Positions 53,002-62,671 are shown, numbered from the stretch's first letter. The stretch is 64,000 nt of DNA from Saprospiraceae bacterium (GCA_028285545.1 JANQPA010000003.1:1-64000); one strand, 5' to 3'. Notes: generated by a model from the letters alone, not told the origin. Made by a program: numbers and translations.

Positions 53002-53568
53002 ATGTCCAAATTCTCATCCATACAAGAGTTGATTGCTGGCTGTCTGCAAAAGGATAGGATCGCCCAGAAAGAATTACACCGTCGGTTTTATGGTCGATTG
53101 CTGGCAGTGACCATGCGTTATGCCAATGATATGGATGATGCAAAAGCTATTTTGAATGCAGCCTTTTTAAAAATCTTTCAGGAACTAGCTTCCTACGATT
53201 CCAAGCGGGAATTCTTGCCCTGGGCACAAAAAATAACACTGCACACCTCCCTGGATCATGTTCGAAAGAGAATGCGATATGAAAAGCACCTACGCAATTT
53301 TACCACATTTCCTATTCATCAAACTAGGGGCTGGAATGAGGCACTCAATTCGCTGGCAGAAGAAGACATCTACAAATACATCCAACAATTGCCAGTAGCC
53401 ATGCGGACCGTATTTTCCTTATTCGAAATTGAAGGGTTTTCTCACAAGGAGATTGCCGACTTACTTGGAATTAGTGTAGGAACTTCAAGGAGTCACTTAA
53501 GTGAAGCCAAAAAGAAACTTCGAAAGATGTTATCCTTTTTTCTAGAGCTACAAAAAAATGCAGTATGA
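53002..53568 (+). CDS. ECF RNA polymerase sigma factor
   Basis: A 188-residue sigma-70 family protein. Region 2 includes RRFYGRLLAVTMRYANDMDDAKAILNAAFLKIFQEL; region 4 includes LPVAMRTVFSLFEIEGFSHKEIADLLGISVGTSRSHLSEAKKKL. It overlaps the next gene by four bases (ATGA), so it is co-translated with a membrane-spanning partner that probably acts as its anti-sigma factor. Likely targets include its own operon and the TonB receptor downstream. Confidence 0.88.
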   Translation: MSKFSSIQELIAGCLQKDRIAQKELHRRFYGRLLAVTMRYANDMDDAKAILNAAFLKIFQELASYDSKREFLPWAQKITLHTSLDHVRKRMRYEKHLRNFTTFPIHQTRGWNEALNSLAEEDIYKYIQQLPVAMRTVFSLFEIEGFSHKEIADLLGISVGTSRSHLSEAKKKLRKMLSFFLELQKNAV

Positions 53569-54653
53569 GGAATGATTTTAGAAAAAGACTAAAGGATTAT
53601 GAGTTTGAGTATGAATCTGCCGCCTGGGAAGATTTAAGCCAATTATTGGATAAGACCTCACCTTTACCGCCTATCCAAAAAATATTTCAATTTTTTAAAA
53701 TTATCGTTTCTGCTTATACCTTAAGTATTATCATCACTTCTTTTTCGGGGAATCCCTCTGTCACTAATTTAGAAAAAGAAGCAAAAATAATAGCTGCCGA
53801 AGAGATCGAGAGCCCCGGCCGGAAAATAATATTGGAAAAACAGAAGGCCATCACTTTGCCTAAAAATACTCAAAGCACCTCCCCTATACTGCCCCTTTCG
53901 GAAAAAATTGAAAAACAGGAAACCTCCAATGACCCTGGTTTTTCCGAAATAATAAAACCAAAATTGGAGGAAAAGACACAACAAGAAAAAGAATCAACAA
54001 GTCAAAAAGCTAAATTTTTGCGCTCTAATCCTAATAAAAGAAAGCATCCGCCATTAGCCATGCTGAAATCAAGGTCGGAATCTGAAATCCAAACTGATCA
54101 GAGCGATCATCAAGTCAATTTGTTGTCCCCGCCGGTTTTATTAAAAGGGGAAAAATCTAAATCAAATGCCCCAATATACCTTCAGATGGCTGGCGGGAGT
54201 GTAATTCGAAAGCTCGATTCAGGAACCAGGTTACGCTTAGATGCCAATTTCCCAATTGCTCCTAAATGGTCAATAGGTTTGAGCCTGGCTCAGGGAATGT
54301 TTCCAGGGCTTGATATCTCAACCTTTAATCAGCACTTAAAAGAAAATAACAGTGTAACGGAAGTATTTGGTCTGCTGCATTTTAATTTAATAGAAAAAAA
54401 CAAGCACCAGTTAAGAATTAGCACAGCAGCAGGACTTCAATTTAACACTATTGACAGAAAAGTTTTTTTCAATAATTCAGGACATTCCTTTTTTGATCAC
54501 AACATCGATATATACCCCCATGTAGGTATTGAAGTGGGAATTGGATATCAATATTTTATTAAGCCTAAGCTCAGTTTAGGCGGCCACTTAAGTCGTATTT
54601 TTGGAAGGAATAATTCGGTATTTCTTGGCTTACAGCTTGCTTACCAATTATAA
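53565..54653 (+). CDS. Sigma-factor partner with membrane helix and beta-barrel-like C-terminus
   Basis: The 362-residue protein begins RNDFRKRLKDYEFEYESAAWEDLSQLLD, a short cytoplasmic part that resembles the sigma-binding N-terminus of Bacteroidota partners. One helix (about residues 42-62) crosses the inner membrane. A disordered, lysine/glutamate-rich linker (65-195) leads to a beta-rich C-terminus of about 165 residues, with alternating aromatic strands (YLQMAGGSVIRKL, LGGHLSRIFGRNNSVFLGLQLAYQL) as in outer-membrane barrels. One chain might thus span both membranes; this is inference. Confidence 0.68.
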   Translation: MRNDFRKRLKDYEFEYESAAWEDLSQLLDKTSPLPPIQKIFQFFKIIVSAYTLSIIITSFSGNPSVTNLEKEAKIIAAEEIESPGRKIILEKQKAITLPKNTQSTSPILPLSEKIEKQETSNDPGFSEIIKPKLEEKTQQEKESTSQKAKFLRSNPNKRKHPPLAMLKSRSESEIQTDQSDHQVNLLSPPVLLKGEKSKSNAPIYLQMAGGSVIRKLDSGTRLRLDANFPIAPKWSIGLSLAQGMFPGLDISTFNQHLKENNSVTEVFGLLHFNLIEKNKHQLRISTAAGLQFNTIDRKVFFNNSGHSFFDHNIDIYPHVGIEVGIGYQYFIKPKLSLGGHLSRIFGRNNSVFLGLQLAYQL

Positions 54654-54776
54654 AAATCAGGTTTTAATTAATCATTTATCAATCCAATTGCTTTGTTATT
54701 TGGAAGAACACAATCTAAAAAATCTTACATGAGCATTAAAAAATTAGATTAGTAGAGGATTACTCAGCTAGGATAG

Positions 54777-54811
54777 ATTGGTAAGCCTTTGCGAATTAAT
54801 TGCTTACCAAT
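54777..54811. terminator. Inverted repeat past the barrel gene
   Basis: A perfect ten-base stem ATTGGTAAGC / GCTTACCAAT with a 15-base loop, 124 bases past the stop of the preceding gene. No strong T-run follows, so it may be an operator or weak terminator before the TonB receptor gene. The whole gap 54654-54964 has no gene. Confidence 0.4.
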
Positions 54812-54964
54812 CCCTTCATTTCATTTCGGGCTTAGTAATCTAATATCAAACCAAATTTTATTTATCTGTACAACTTGGCCGATCCAATTTCTTATATAAA
54901 TGAATAGTCCTTAAACTCAATCACCTTCCTTTTTAAATAAATCAAATAATAAAATTTTTAACCT

Positions 54965-57337
54965 ATGAAAGTTTTAACAATCATTGGCATGGCCTTGCTA
55001 TGCCTGCCATTAAGTGCCCAGCAAACCGTGAGAGGATCCATTTTCGATAAAGACTCCAAAGTCCCCTTGCTGGGTGCAGTCGTACAAATTGCAGAATTGG
55101 GGTCCTCATTTGCCACAACCAGCGACAGTGCAGGAAATTTTAGCATCAATGAAGTTCCTACCGGGCGCATAAGTCTGGAAGTATCCTATTTAGGTTATGA
55201 GTCCATACGCATGGAGGAATTATTGGTCTCCAACTCCAAAGAATTGATTATAAATGTAGCGATGCAAGAAACCATCAATCAATTAGAGGTAGTAGAAGTA
55301 CGATCCACCCGAAATGGAGAACCTTTAAATGAATTAAGTACGGTGAGCAGTTTGTCATTCACCATGGAAGCTCTAAAAAGACAACCAGCTAACTTTGCTG
55401 ACCCCGCCCGCATGGCTCTCAACTTTCCTGGAGTAATGCTTGGTGGAGAAGATCTTCTAAATGACCTGGTTATCCGGGGGAATGCCCCCTCAGGTATGTT
55501 GTGGAGGCTGGAGGGAATAGAAATCCCCAATCCCAATCATTTTGCTACCAGAGGTGGTTCCGGGGGAGGCATCACCATGCTAAGTGCCAATGCCATGGCT
55601 TCTTCCGATTTTTTTAGCGGAGCTTTTCCAGCAGAATATGGGAATGCCTTATCCGGGGTGATGGATATTAAAATGCGTAAGGGGAATACCAACAAAAAAG
55701 AGACCTCACTGCAAATTGGCTTATTAGGTCTTGACCTGGCTACTGAAGGGCCCTTTTCAAAAAATTATGAGGGTTCCTATATGGTTAATTTTCGATATTC
55801 TACCCTAGGTATTTTAGACCAAATAGGCTTAAATCCGAGCGGAGGAACCATTCCTGATTTTCAAGATCTTTCTTTTAAAATCCATTTGCCAACTTCCAAA
55901 CTAGGCACCTTTAGTATTTTTGGCCTGGGCGGTCACTTCATAGAAGAAGAACTCAGTGGTTTTTTTCCCCAAGATTTGCAAGCTTATAAAGATGAAGGCT
56001 TATCCGGAATTGTAGGAGTTTCCAATCTTTTTTTTCTTTCAAAAAATACCTACCTGAAAACCATTTATGCCAAAAGCTATTCTCAATTGGATTTCGAGGA
56101 AAGTTTTGGGCCTGAATTGATCCCAAGGTATGAAGAACAATTTATTGATCAATCGGATCGGGTATCTCTACTACTTAATCATAAGTTTAGTGCCCGACAT
56201 ATGCTTAGAATGGGCGGTATTGTTAGCCGACTGAGTTATGAATTGATCTTGCGAGAAGAGAATTACGATATAGTTGACAATAACGGATTCCCAGAAAGAG
56301 AATATAATGGCAGTTGGAGAACAATACTAGACAATCAAGGCCAAACCAATCTTTTTCAAGCATATGCGCAGCTTAAATCAAAACTCACTGCTGCCTTAAC
56401 CCTCAATCTGGGTATTCATTTTACACATTTTCAACTCAATGAAAATAGTCTGTGGGAGCCTCGATTTGGATTAAAATATCAGCTTAATGAAAATCAGGAA
56501 TTAAGCTTTGGAGCGGGCCTGCACAGTCGCCAGGAAGCATTGCCCCTTTATTTTATCCATAAAGAATTAGAAGATGGAAGTACTATACAGCCTTACCTGC
56601 AATTGCCCTTACAGCAATCTAAACATTTAGTTCTTGGATATCGAAACAAACTGAATACAGCATGGTCCATCCATTCGGAAATCTATTTCCAGCATTTAGA
56701 AAACCTTCCGGTAAGCAATAATCCTTCTAGCACATTAGCTGCTTTAAATGTCAACTTTTTTGACCTACTTTTCCAGGATGACGTTCTGGTTGGCCAGGGG
56801 GAAGGCTTAAACTACGGTATTGACATAAATATTGACCGACGGTTTTATCGTCAATATTACCTGATTGCCAATGCTTCTCTTCTGCGTTCGAAATTTAAGA
56901 CCCTGGAAGGACAGTGGCATCACAGTCGGTACAGCACCGGATATAATTTCCTACTGACAGGGGGCAAAGATTGGATGATAGGGAAAAAGAAAACCGCTTC
57001 CCTGGGATTTAATGTGCGTTTTTTATTAAACGGAGGCCAACGATACACACCCATTGATACCGAACAGAGCATAGCACAGATGCGGACCATATTATCGAAT
57101 CGAATATTTTCCCAGCATTTGCCTACTTACTTCAGAGCAGATGTGGGTTTGAATTACCGATTGCCTGCTCGAAAGGTACTGCATTTCTTATCCCTGAATA
57201 TCCAGAATGTGAGCAATACCTTAAATGTATTTGAAAGGGTGGAACGATATAATGAGCTAGAGCCCGATAAAGTAAGGACCTTGGATTTTATACAAACCGG
57301 TTTGATTCCGATATTGAATTATCGCATTGAGTTTTAA
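54965..57337 (+). CDS. TonB-dependent outer-membrane receptor
   Basis: A 790-residue receptor with a signal peptide (MKVLTIIGMALLCLPLSAQ), a carboxypeptidase-regulatory-like domain (about 22-100, GSIFDKDSKVPLLGAVVQI, SYLGYES), a plug domain (about 105-230, RGNAPSGMLWRLEGIEIPNPNHF, GAFPAEYGNALSGVMDI) and a barrel ending in LIPILNYRIEF. No SusD partner follows, so it is not a typical glycan system; cargo could be a metal chelate, a cofactor or a peptide. It may be under control of the sigma factor two genes upstream. Confidence 0.87.
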   Translation: MKVLTIIGMALLCLPLSAQQTVRGSIFDKDSKVPLLGAVVQIAELGSSFATTSDSAGNFSINEVPTGRISLEVSYLGYESIRMEELLVSNSKELIINVAMQETINQLEVVEVRSTRNGEPLNELSTVSSLSFTMEALKRQPANFADPARMALNFPGVMLGGEDLLNDLVIRGNAPSGMLWRLEGIEIPNPNHFATRGGSGGGITMLSANAMASSDFFSGAFPAEYGNALSGVMDIKMRKGNTNKKETSLQIGLLGLDLATEGPFSKNYEGSYMVNFRYSTLGILDQIGLNPSGGTIPDFQDLSFKIHLPTSKLGTFSIFGLGGHFIEEELSGFFPQDLQAYKDEGLSGIVGVSNLFFLSKNTYLKTIYAKSYSQLDFEESFGPELIPRYEEQFIDQSDRVSLLLNHKFSARHMLRMGGIVSRLSYELILREENYDIVDNNGFPEREYNGSWRTILDNQGQTNLFQAYAQLKSKLTAALTLNLGIHFTHFQLNENSLWEPRFGLKYQLNENQELSFGAGLHSRQEALPLYFIHKELEDGSTIQPYLQLPLQQSKHLVLGYRNKLNTAWSIHSEIYFQHLENLPVSNNPSSTLAALNVNFFDLLFQDDVLVGQGEGLNYGIDINIDRRFYRQYYLIANASLLRSKFKTLEGQWHHSRYSTGYNFLLTGGKDWMIGKKKTASLGFNVRFLLNGGQRYTPIDTEQSIAQMRTILSNRIFSQHLPTYFRADVGLNYRLPARKVLHFLSLNIQNVSNTLNVFERVERYNELEPDKVRTLDFIQTGLIPILNYRIEF

Positions 57338-57345
57338 GTTTATTT

Positions 57346-57402
57346 CACCGCAAAGCCGCTAATAAGCGCAAAGTCTTAGCGTTTCTTAGCGCTTTAGCGG
57401 TG
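57346..57402. repeat. Dispersed palindromic repeat (CACCGC ... GCGGTG)
   Basis: An imperfect palindrome of 57 bases from CACCGCAAAG to CTTTAGCGGTG, with several internal copies of CGCAAAG or its complement. It belongs to a known class of widespread REP-like repeats based on CGCAAAGA units. It directly follows the TonB receptor gene and may end its transcript. Confidence 0.62.
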
Positions 57403-57464
57403 TATTATTTTTAAAAACTCACTTGATATATTTGATTAGCAGCCACTGGAAGGGCTGCCCCATA

Positions 57465-57875
57465 TCAATTAGAAGGCCAATCATAACTCAAGTCCACAAT
57501 AGGTTTTACTGCTAAACTTCGACTAACCAGGCAGGTACCTGCTGTTTTTAATAAAATTTTCTCTGTTTTTTCATCTATCTCAACGGCAAGGTGAATTACC
57601 ACCTTCAGAAGACTGATGGTTTTTGGTTTTGAGGATAGATCTTTAAAAACTTGTAGTTTAACTTTATCTAAATCAATTCTATTTCTGATTAAGACTTTTT
57701 CCAGGCTTGATCCAATACAGGTACCCAAGGCAGCGGCCAACAAATCAGTGGATGAAAATTCATTACCCCGGCCCCCATATTCCTTAGGTTTTGAGGTAAA
57801 AACTTCAGAGGGAGTCTCATTATGTTGAACTTTACAGGTACCTTCTCCTTGAAGGCTTATGTCTAGAATGGTCAT
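57465..57875 (-). CDS. OsmC-family peroxide-reducing protein
   Basis: The 136-residue protein has the OsmC/Ohr fold. It shows GGRGNEFSSTDLLAAALGTCIGSSL with the first redox cysteine (C53) and TAGTCLVSRSLAV with the second. These proteins reduce organic peroxides. It is on the minus strand, closely ahead of the GNAT gene in the genome but read after it. Full length. Confidence 0.82.
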   Translation of the reverse strand: MTILDISLQGEGTCKVQHNETPSEVFTSKPKEYGGRGNEFSSTDLLAAALGTCIGSSLEKVLIRNRIDLDKVKLQVFKDLSSKPKTISLLKVVIHLAVEIDEKTEKILLKTAGTCLVSRSLAVKPIVDLSYDWPSN

Positions 57876-57896
57876 AAACTTGATTAAATGTAAAAG

Positions 57897-57949
57897 GTAG
57901 AAGGTAAAAAGTAGAAAGACAGGAAGTCTTTTTACTTTTTACCTTCTAC
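57897..57949. repeat. Long dispersed hairpin forming the end of the GNAT gene
   Basis: Two arms of 24 bases (first GTAGAAGGTAAAAAGTAG, one mismatch) around the five-base loop AGGAA. The right arm supplies the TAG stop codon of the GNAT gene (57946-57948), so the repeat sits across the gene's end. It is GTAAAAGGTAGAAG-type DNA that is common as scattered copies in genomes. It may also act as terminator. Confidence 0.72.
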
Positions 57950-58437
57950 ATTCTACTGATTAATAATTCCCAATAGGCTACATCAATATATTCCCCAAAT
58001 TTATAACCTATTTCTTTGAAATGAGCTACCTTTTCAAAGCCAAATTTTTCGTGTAGAGCGACACTTCCTGAATTGGGCAGGGCAATACCAGCCATGATGG
58101 CATGAAAATTCATTTTTTTTAAAAGCTGCAATAATTCCTGATACAGCATGGAACCAATGCCTTGTCCTTGATAATCAGGATTGAGGTAAACACTACTTTC
58201 AGCAGATTGACGGTAGGCTGCTCTTGGTTTCCAGGGACTGGCATAAGCATAGCCTAAGATTCGGCTTTCCTTTTCATATACAATCCAGGGTAATTTGGTG
58301 ATTTTTTCAAAGATCCGCTTTTCCATGTCCTGGATCGATATTGGCTGCTCTTCAAAGCTAACGGTGGTGTTTAAAATGTAATAATTATAGATTTCAGCTA
58401 GTTGATTGGCATCTTGAGGGCTGACTGCTCTAAGCAT
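57946..58437 (-). CDS. GNAT N-acetyltransferase (phosphinothricin-type)
   Basis: A 163-residue acetyltransferase that uses acetyl-CoA. It shows the typical opening RAVSPQDANQLAEIYNYYILNTTVSFEE, then ILGYAYASPWKPRAAYRQSAESSVY, and the acetyl-CoA loop YQGQGIGSMLY. The C-terminal part VALHEKFGFEKVAHFKEIGYKFG is as in Pat/YncA proteins that acetylate amino acid analogues or amines. Its stop codon lies in a dispersed hairpin repeat. Confidence 0.84.
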   Translation of the reverse strand: MLRAVSPQDANQLAEIYNYYILNTTVSFEEQPISIQDMEKRIFEKITKLPWIVYEKESRILGYAYASPWKPRAAYRQSAESSVYLNPDYQGQGIGSMLYQELLQLLKKMNFHAIMAGIALPNSGSVALHEKFGFEKVAHFKEIGYKFGEYIDVAYWELLISRM

Positions 58438-58476
58438 TGGATTTTATTTTCAATATCGAAAAAGGAAGAGAATTAA

Positions 58477-59595
58477 TCAATCCAAAACTTGGTTACGAAA
58501 CTGTGAAGCCAGTTCCTTTAAATATTTTTCCCCATTAACCATGGCATCCGAAAGATCCTTTGCGATTTCCATTACCGAATAAATACCTTGAGTTTTTATC
58601 TTACTTCTATCCTTTTCATCCAACTCATTTTTCCCAACAAAAAGACTAAGTGGCTTATTATGCTTTTTGCACAGAGAGTCAAGGCCATCTATTACTTTTC
58701 CTTGTAAAGACTGACCATCTAGCCTTCCCTCTCCACTAATGACCCAATCAGCTGATTGAATTTGAGTTTCCAGGTTGGTTAGGGCCGAAATGGTGTCAAA
58801 ACCACTTCGAAGTTGAGCTCCAAAAAGGGCCACTAATCCAGCACCTATCCCTCCTGCAGCGCCACTTCCCGGCAGTTCACTTACATCTCTATTAAATTGT
58901 TGAAAAATTATTTGATGAAAATTTCTTAAACCCTGATCCAGGATTTCTATCTGTTTTGGACTAGCTCCTTTTTGTTTGGCATATACATAAGCAGCTCCAT
59001 TGGGGCCAAATAAAGGATTGCTCACATCGCAAAGCAAGGTCATATCAAGATTACTTAGATCCATGGAAGAACTTTGCTCGATATAGCGAATTCGCAACAA
59101 ATTTGCCCCGATCGGTTCAAGTTGCTGTTTTTGATCATCTAAAAATTGGAAACCCAATGCAGCGGAAATTCCCATACCTGCATCATTGGTAGCACTGCCT
59201 CCAAGGAAAAGGAAAAATTGACGATAACCCTTATTTAGGGCATCTAAAACCATTTGTCCTGTCCCAAAAGTTGAAGTCTGTAAAGGATTTCGTTCTTCCT
59301 CTTTTAGTAATACCAGGCCACTGGCACTTGCCATTTCAATAAAAGCGATATTCTCCGAAGTAAAGTATTCAGCCACAATAGGTCTTCCCAGAGGATCGTG
59401 GACACTCAACTTCTCGGGCCTAAGATCTAAATGCTTGCTGAGAATTTCTAATGCCCCATCTCCTCCATCCGCCATGGGATGGTAAATGGTTTCTAAAGAT
59501 TTTCCACTACCTTTTAAGCCATTATCAATAGCCTGGCATACCTCATAGGCAGATAAGGAGCCTTTAAATTTGTCGGGGGCAATTAATATTTTCAT
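58477..59595 (-). CDS. Glycerate kinase (GlxK/GarK type)
   Basis: A 372-residue class of glycerate kinase that phosphorylates D-glycerate, usually to 2-phosphoglycerate. It starts MKILIAPDKFKGSLSAYEV and shows HPMADGGDGALEIL, EMASASGLVLL, FLFLGGSATNDAGMG, LPGSGAAGGIGAGLVALFGA and WVISGEGRLDGQSLQGK. It lies 33 bases behind the symporter gene in a run with a glycosylglycerate hydrolase, so its glycerate would come from that hydrolase. Confidence 0.9.
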   Translation of the reverse strand: MKILIAPDKFKGSLSAYEVCQAIDNGLKGSGKSLETIYHPMADGGDGALEILSKHLDLRPEKLSVHDPLGRPIVAEYFTSENIAFIEMASASGLVLLKEEERNPLQTSTFGTGQMVLDALNKGYRQFFLFLGGSATNDAGMGISAALGFQFLDDQKQQLEPIGANLLRIRYIEQSSSMDLSNLDMTLLCDVSNPLFGPNGAAYVYAKQKGASPKQIEILDQGLRNFHQIIFQQFNRDVSELPGSGAAGGIGAGLVALFGAQLRSGFDTISALTNLETQIQSADWVISGEGRLDGQSLQGKVIDGLDSLCKKHNKPLSLFVGKNELDEKDRSKIKTQGIYSVMEIAKDLSDAMVNGEKYLKELASQFRNQVLD

Positions 59596-59628
59596 AAAAA
59601 TCAGGTCTCAGCAATTCATTCTTTTTGA

Positions 59629-61194
59629 TCAGAACAAATTGGGAATATTAATGCTCAGCAAAACAATGGCAATAAAAAATACTATTAAAATAATGCTTTT
59701 GCCCAGGTCAAAATCCCAGGTTTTTTCTAAAGTATGTTGCTCTCCTGATGACTTTCCATTTCCGAAAAACAGGCTAATCAACAAACCAATACCCAAGGTA
59801 ACTACTGCACCAACAGCATTCCACCAAAACCAAAACACTTCAGGAACATACAACCAAAGGTATACATTAACGGCGACTCCTGTTAACAATCCTACATTTG
59901 CTCCAATACCATTGACCCGCTTAATAGCGATAGCAGAAATAAAGGTCGCCAAAATGGGGCCATAGAAAACAGAACCCACCTTATTAATGGCTTCAATGAC
60001 TGTCTTAGCGATGTCACCCGTAAAAAAGGCCAAAACAATGGTCACTGTTCCCCAAAATAAAGCTGCATATTTGGAATAGGCCATATATTTATCATTCGGC
60101 AGGTCTTTATTTCGGTTAAAAAAGTCTTCCACCGTAGTAGCGCTCAGCGAATTAATTGCAGAGCTTAAAGAGGACATTGCTGCTGAAAATATAGCTACCA
60201 TCAAAATGCCGATAACCCCATGAGGTAAATAATCGCGAATAAAAATAGGGATCATCAAATCCGGTTTATCGCTAGGGATACTCTGCAAAAAATCAGTTTG
60301 AGTAATGGCCATGGTACCAATCACAAGGCCCATCAGGCAATAAATAAAGGTAATTGGAAAGCGCAGTAAACCATTAAAGAGCAAGGTTTTTTTCACCGTG
60401 CCCATATCCTGGGCCGAGAATAACCTCTGAACCTGGCTTTGATCTGTTCCATAGTAAGAGGTATAAAGGAAGAAACCCCCAATCAGCATGGGCCAAAATC
60501 CAAATTCATCACCCTGGACTCCTAAAGAATTAAAGTCAACTACTGTCAGACGACTTCGGTCGATATTGGTGATAAACTCTCCCCATCCTCCCAAGTAATA
60601 TATGCCAGCAAAAAGACAAATGATAATACCTAAAAAAAGAATGATCATCTGAATCATATCTCCATAAACAACCGCCTTCATCCCCCCTTGATAAGAATAG
60701 ATTAGTGTTACTACTCCAATAATCAAGATGGTTTGCCACATGGGAAAATCCATAACACTGGTTAAAATCAAGGCAATCGTATATACCATCACACTAGTAG
60801 CAAAAGCACGGCTTATTTGAAAAACCCCACTAAGTAGTACTCGTGTAGAACTACCAAATCGCTTTTCTAAATAGGCATAAACACTTACAATGCCTGCTTT
60901 ATACATAGGTGGAATGAGAAAGACCATCAAAAACAACATGGCCAGGGGAACAGCAAATTCATAGGTCAACCACATCATCCCTCCACCTTGTTTCAACCCT
61001 ACAAAAGCAGGTGCAGAAATAAAACTAATGGCAGATAATTGAGTGGCAATGGTACTCAAAGACAAGGGAAACCATCCGAAATTTTTTCCACCCAAAAAAT
61101 AATCCTGACTATCCTTATTGTCTTTAAAAAGTCGACCTAAAAATAAAAATCCGATGATATAGGAAATGATGAGAATATAATCTAGATAATTCAT
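59629..61194 (-). CDS. Sodium:solute symporter (SSS family)
   Basis: An integral membrane protein of 521 residues with about 13 helices. It has GGKNFGWFPLSLSTIATQLSAISFISAPAF, AYLEKRFGSSTRVL, YSYQGGMKAVVYGDMIQM and ISALSSAINSLSATTVEDF-like motifs of the SGLT/SSS family (here MSSLSSAINSLSATTVEDFF). It lies between the glycoside hydrolase and the glycerate kinase genes and so probably imports mannosyl- or glucosylglycerate, or its products, with sodium. Confidence 0.85.
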   Translation of the reverse strand: MNYLDYILIISYIIGFLFLGRLFKDNKDSQDYFLGGKNFGWFPLSLSTIATQLSAISFISAPAFVGLKQGGGMMWLTYEFAVPLAMLFLMVFLIPPMYKAGIVSVYAYLEKRFGSSTRVLLSGVFQISRAFATSVMVYTIALILTSVMDFPMWQTILIIGVVTLIYSYQGGMKAVVYGDMIQMIILFLGIIICLFAGIYYLGGWGEFITNIDRSRLTVVDFNSLGVQGDEFGFWPMLIGGFFLYTSYYGTDQSQVQRLFSAQDMGTVKKTLLFNGLLRFPITFIYCLMGLVIGTMAITQTDFLQSIPSDKPDLMIPIFIRDYLPHGVIGILMVAIFSAAMSSLSSAINSLSATTVEDFFNRNKDLPNDKYMAYSKYAALFWGTVTIVLAFFTGDIAKTVIEAINKVGSVFYGPILATFISAIAIKRVNGIGANVGLLTGVAVNVYLWLYVPEVFWFWWNAVGAVVTLGIGLLISLFFGNGKSSGEQHTLEKTWDFDLGKSIILIVFFIAIVLLSINIPNLF

Positions 61195-61239
61195 AATGCT
61201 TATTGATGGTGATGGATTTAGGGTTTCAGTACATTACAA

Positions 61240-62544
61240 TCAGCTTTTCAATAAATCCAGTACACAGGCCGCTGTCCAGGAAAAATTCCCCCCTCCATAT
61301 CCAGAATTGATGTTGGCAGCCAATGATTTTTGCGATTCAAAATATTCATAAAAACCATGTTTACTAACCAATTCTATAATATCTGCCTTGACTACTTCAG
61401 CCGTACGTTCAAAACCATAGTTTTTCAAACCATGATATATCATCCAATTCATTTGAGACCAAATAGGCCCACGCCAATATCTCTTGGAATCAAAAAGAGG
61501 GCTGTCTACATCAAAACTGGGACAAATAAAGTAATCTCTTTCGTGTAATGACCATAAATAATCATTCAATTGATTGGCCTGTTGTTCATTGGGAATCTCT
61601 CCATACAAGGAAACCATTCCTCCGATTTCTTTATAAGTAATTGGGTGTCCGGCTCTGGCATCGTATGCGGTATAGGTATTTAAAGATGGATTCCAAAGTT
61701 TTTCATTGAATATTCTAACAGATTGCTGCTGCCATTCTTCTAATTCTCCAGTATCAAGGCCAAATCGTTTGCCAATATTAATCAAGCTTTGATTGGATTT
61801 TATGAGAACAGCATTCATCAAAGTATCCTGTACCAGGAATGGGCTTTCTTCAAAGATTCCTCTTTGTTCATAAAGGAATTTTTTACCCAGAAGCAATAGA
61901 TAAACGTAACGGTCATATTGATAAGCTGTTGGGCGCTCATCCACTGGAGCCAGACTGGTGTCTCTTCTTTCATATTCCGGCAATTCCCCTTTTCCTATTT
62001 TTATTCTCTCCAAAGATTCATCCCAAAGTGGAGAGTTATCTCTGCCTGATTCCCAAGGATGATAAATGAACATTAAGCCTTCTCTTTCTGGATCTCTGTA
62101 GGTATAAAGAAAACGATGGTATTTGATTATTTTAGGGAAAATTTGCCGAATAAAATCTATTAATTGTTGATTATCAGGGAATTTTTCGAGCAGATTTTCC
62201 AAAACAAATCCATGTACAGCAGGCTGTGTAATGCCTGACGATTTAGGTTTATTGGGCGCCCCAGGGTTAACATTGGATTCCCAAAAATCATAGTATGGGA
62301 AGTAGGTCGTTTCTGTTTCACTATGGAATACAATATGTGGAACCATGCCATTTTCCCATTGACTGGAAAATAATGTATCTAGTTCCTTAACTGCATGATC
62401 TAAACTGGTGTAACTATGTCCTATGCTGGTAAAACCGGAATCCCAATTCCATTGAAAGGGATATAATTTTGCAGTAGGAATGGTAAAACCCTCTTTCCAG
62501 TTTAGTTTTAATATGTGCTTTGCGTCTCCAACCAATTTTTCCAC
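61240..62544 (-). CDS. GH63-type mannosyl/glucosylglycerate hydrolase
   Basis: The 434-residue cytoplasmic enzyme (GTG start, no signal peptide) has an (alpha/alpha)6-barrel sequence: FQWNWDSGFTSIGHSY, MVPHIVF, HPWESGRDNSPLWDESL with the likely general acid (D169 or D175), SLAPVDERPTAYQYDRY, YWRGPIWSQMNWMIYHGL and HGFYEYFES with the likely base. These features point to the GH63 family of mannosylglycerate and glucosylglycerate hydrolases, which release glycerate. The next genes are a symporter and a glycerate kinase, which fit that product. The exact sugar cannot be told. Confidence 0.78.
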   Translation of the reverse strand: MEKLVGDAKHILKLNWKEGFTIPTAKLYPFQWNWDSGFTSIGHSYTSLDHAVKELDTLFSSQWENGMVPHIVFHSETETTYFPYYDFWESNVNPGAPNKPKSSGITQPAVHGFVLENLLEKFPDNQQLIDFIRQIFPKIIKYHRFLYTYRDPEREGLMFIYHPWESGRDNSPLWDESLERIKIGKGELPEYERRDTSLAPVDERPTAYQYDRYVYLLLLGKKFLYEQRGIFEESPFLVQDTLMNAVLIKSNQSLINIGKRFGLDTGELEEWQQQSVRIFNEKLWNPSLNTYTAYDARAGHPITYKEIGGMVSLYGEIPNEQQANQLNDYLWSLHERDYFICPSFDVDSPLFDSKRYWRGPIWSQMNWMIYHGLKNYGFERTAEVVKADIIELVSKHGFYEYFESQKSLAANINSGYGGGNFSWTAACVLDLLKS

Positions 62545-62671
62545 CTGAATTCAATTTTGGTAAAAAATGGGGGTAAGGAGGTTTTGTTAAATCCTTACCC
62601 CACCATAATATGTATGAAACTTATAATTCCTTTCGAATTCTTTAGCCAATAATCGGCTGCCTTTCTGTTTT

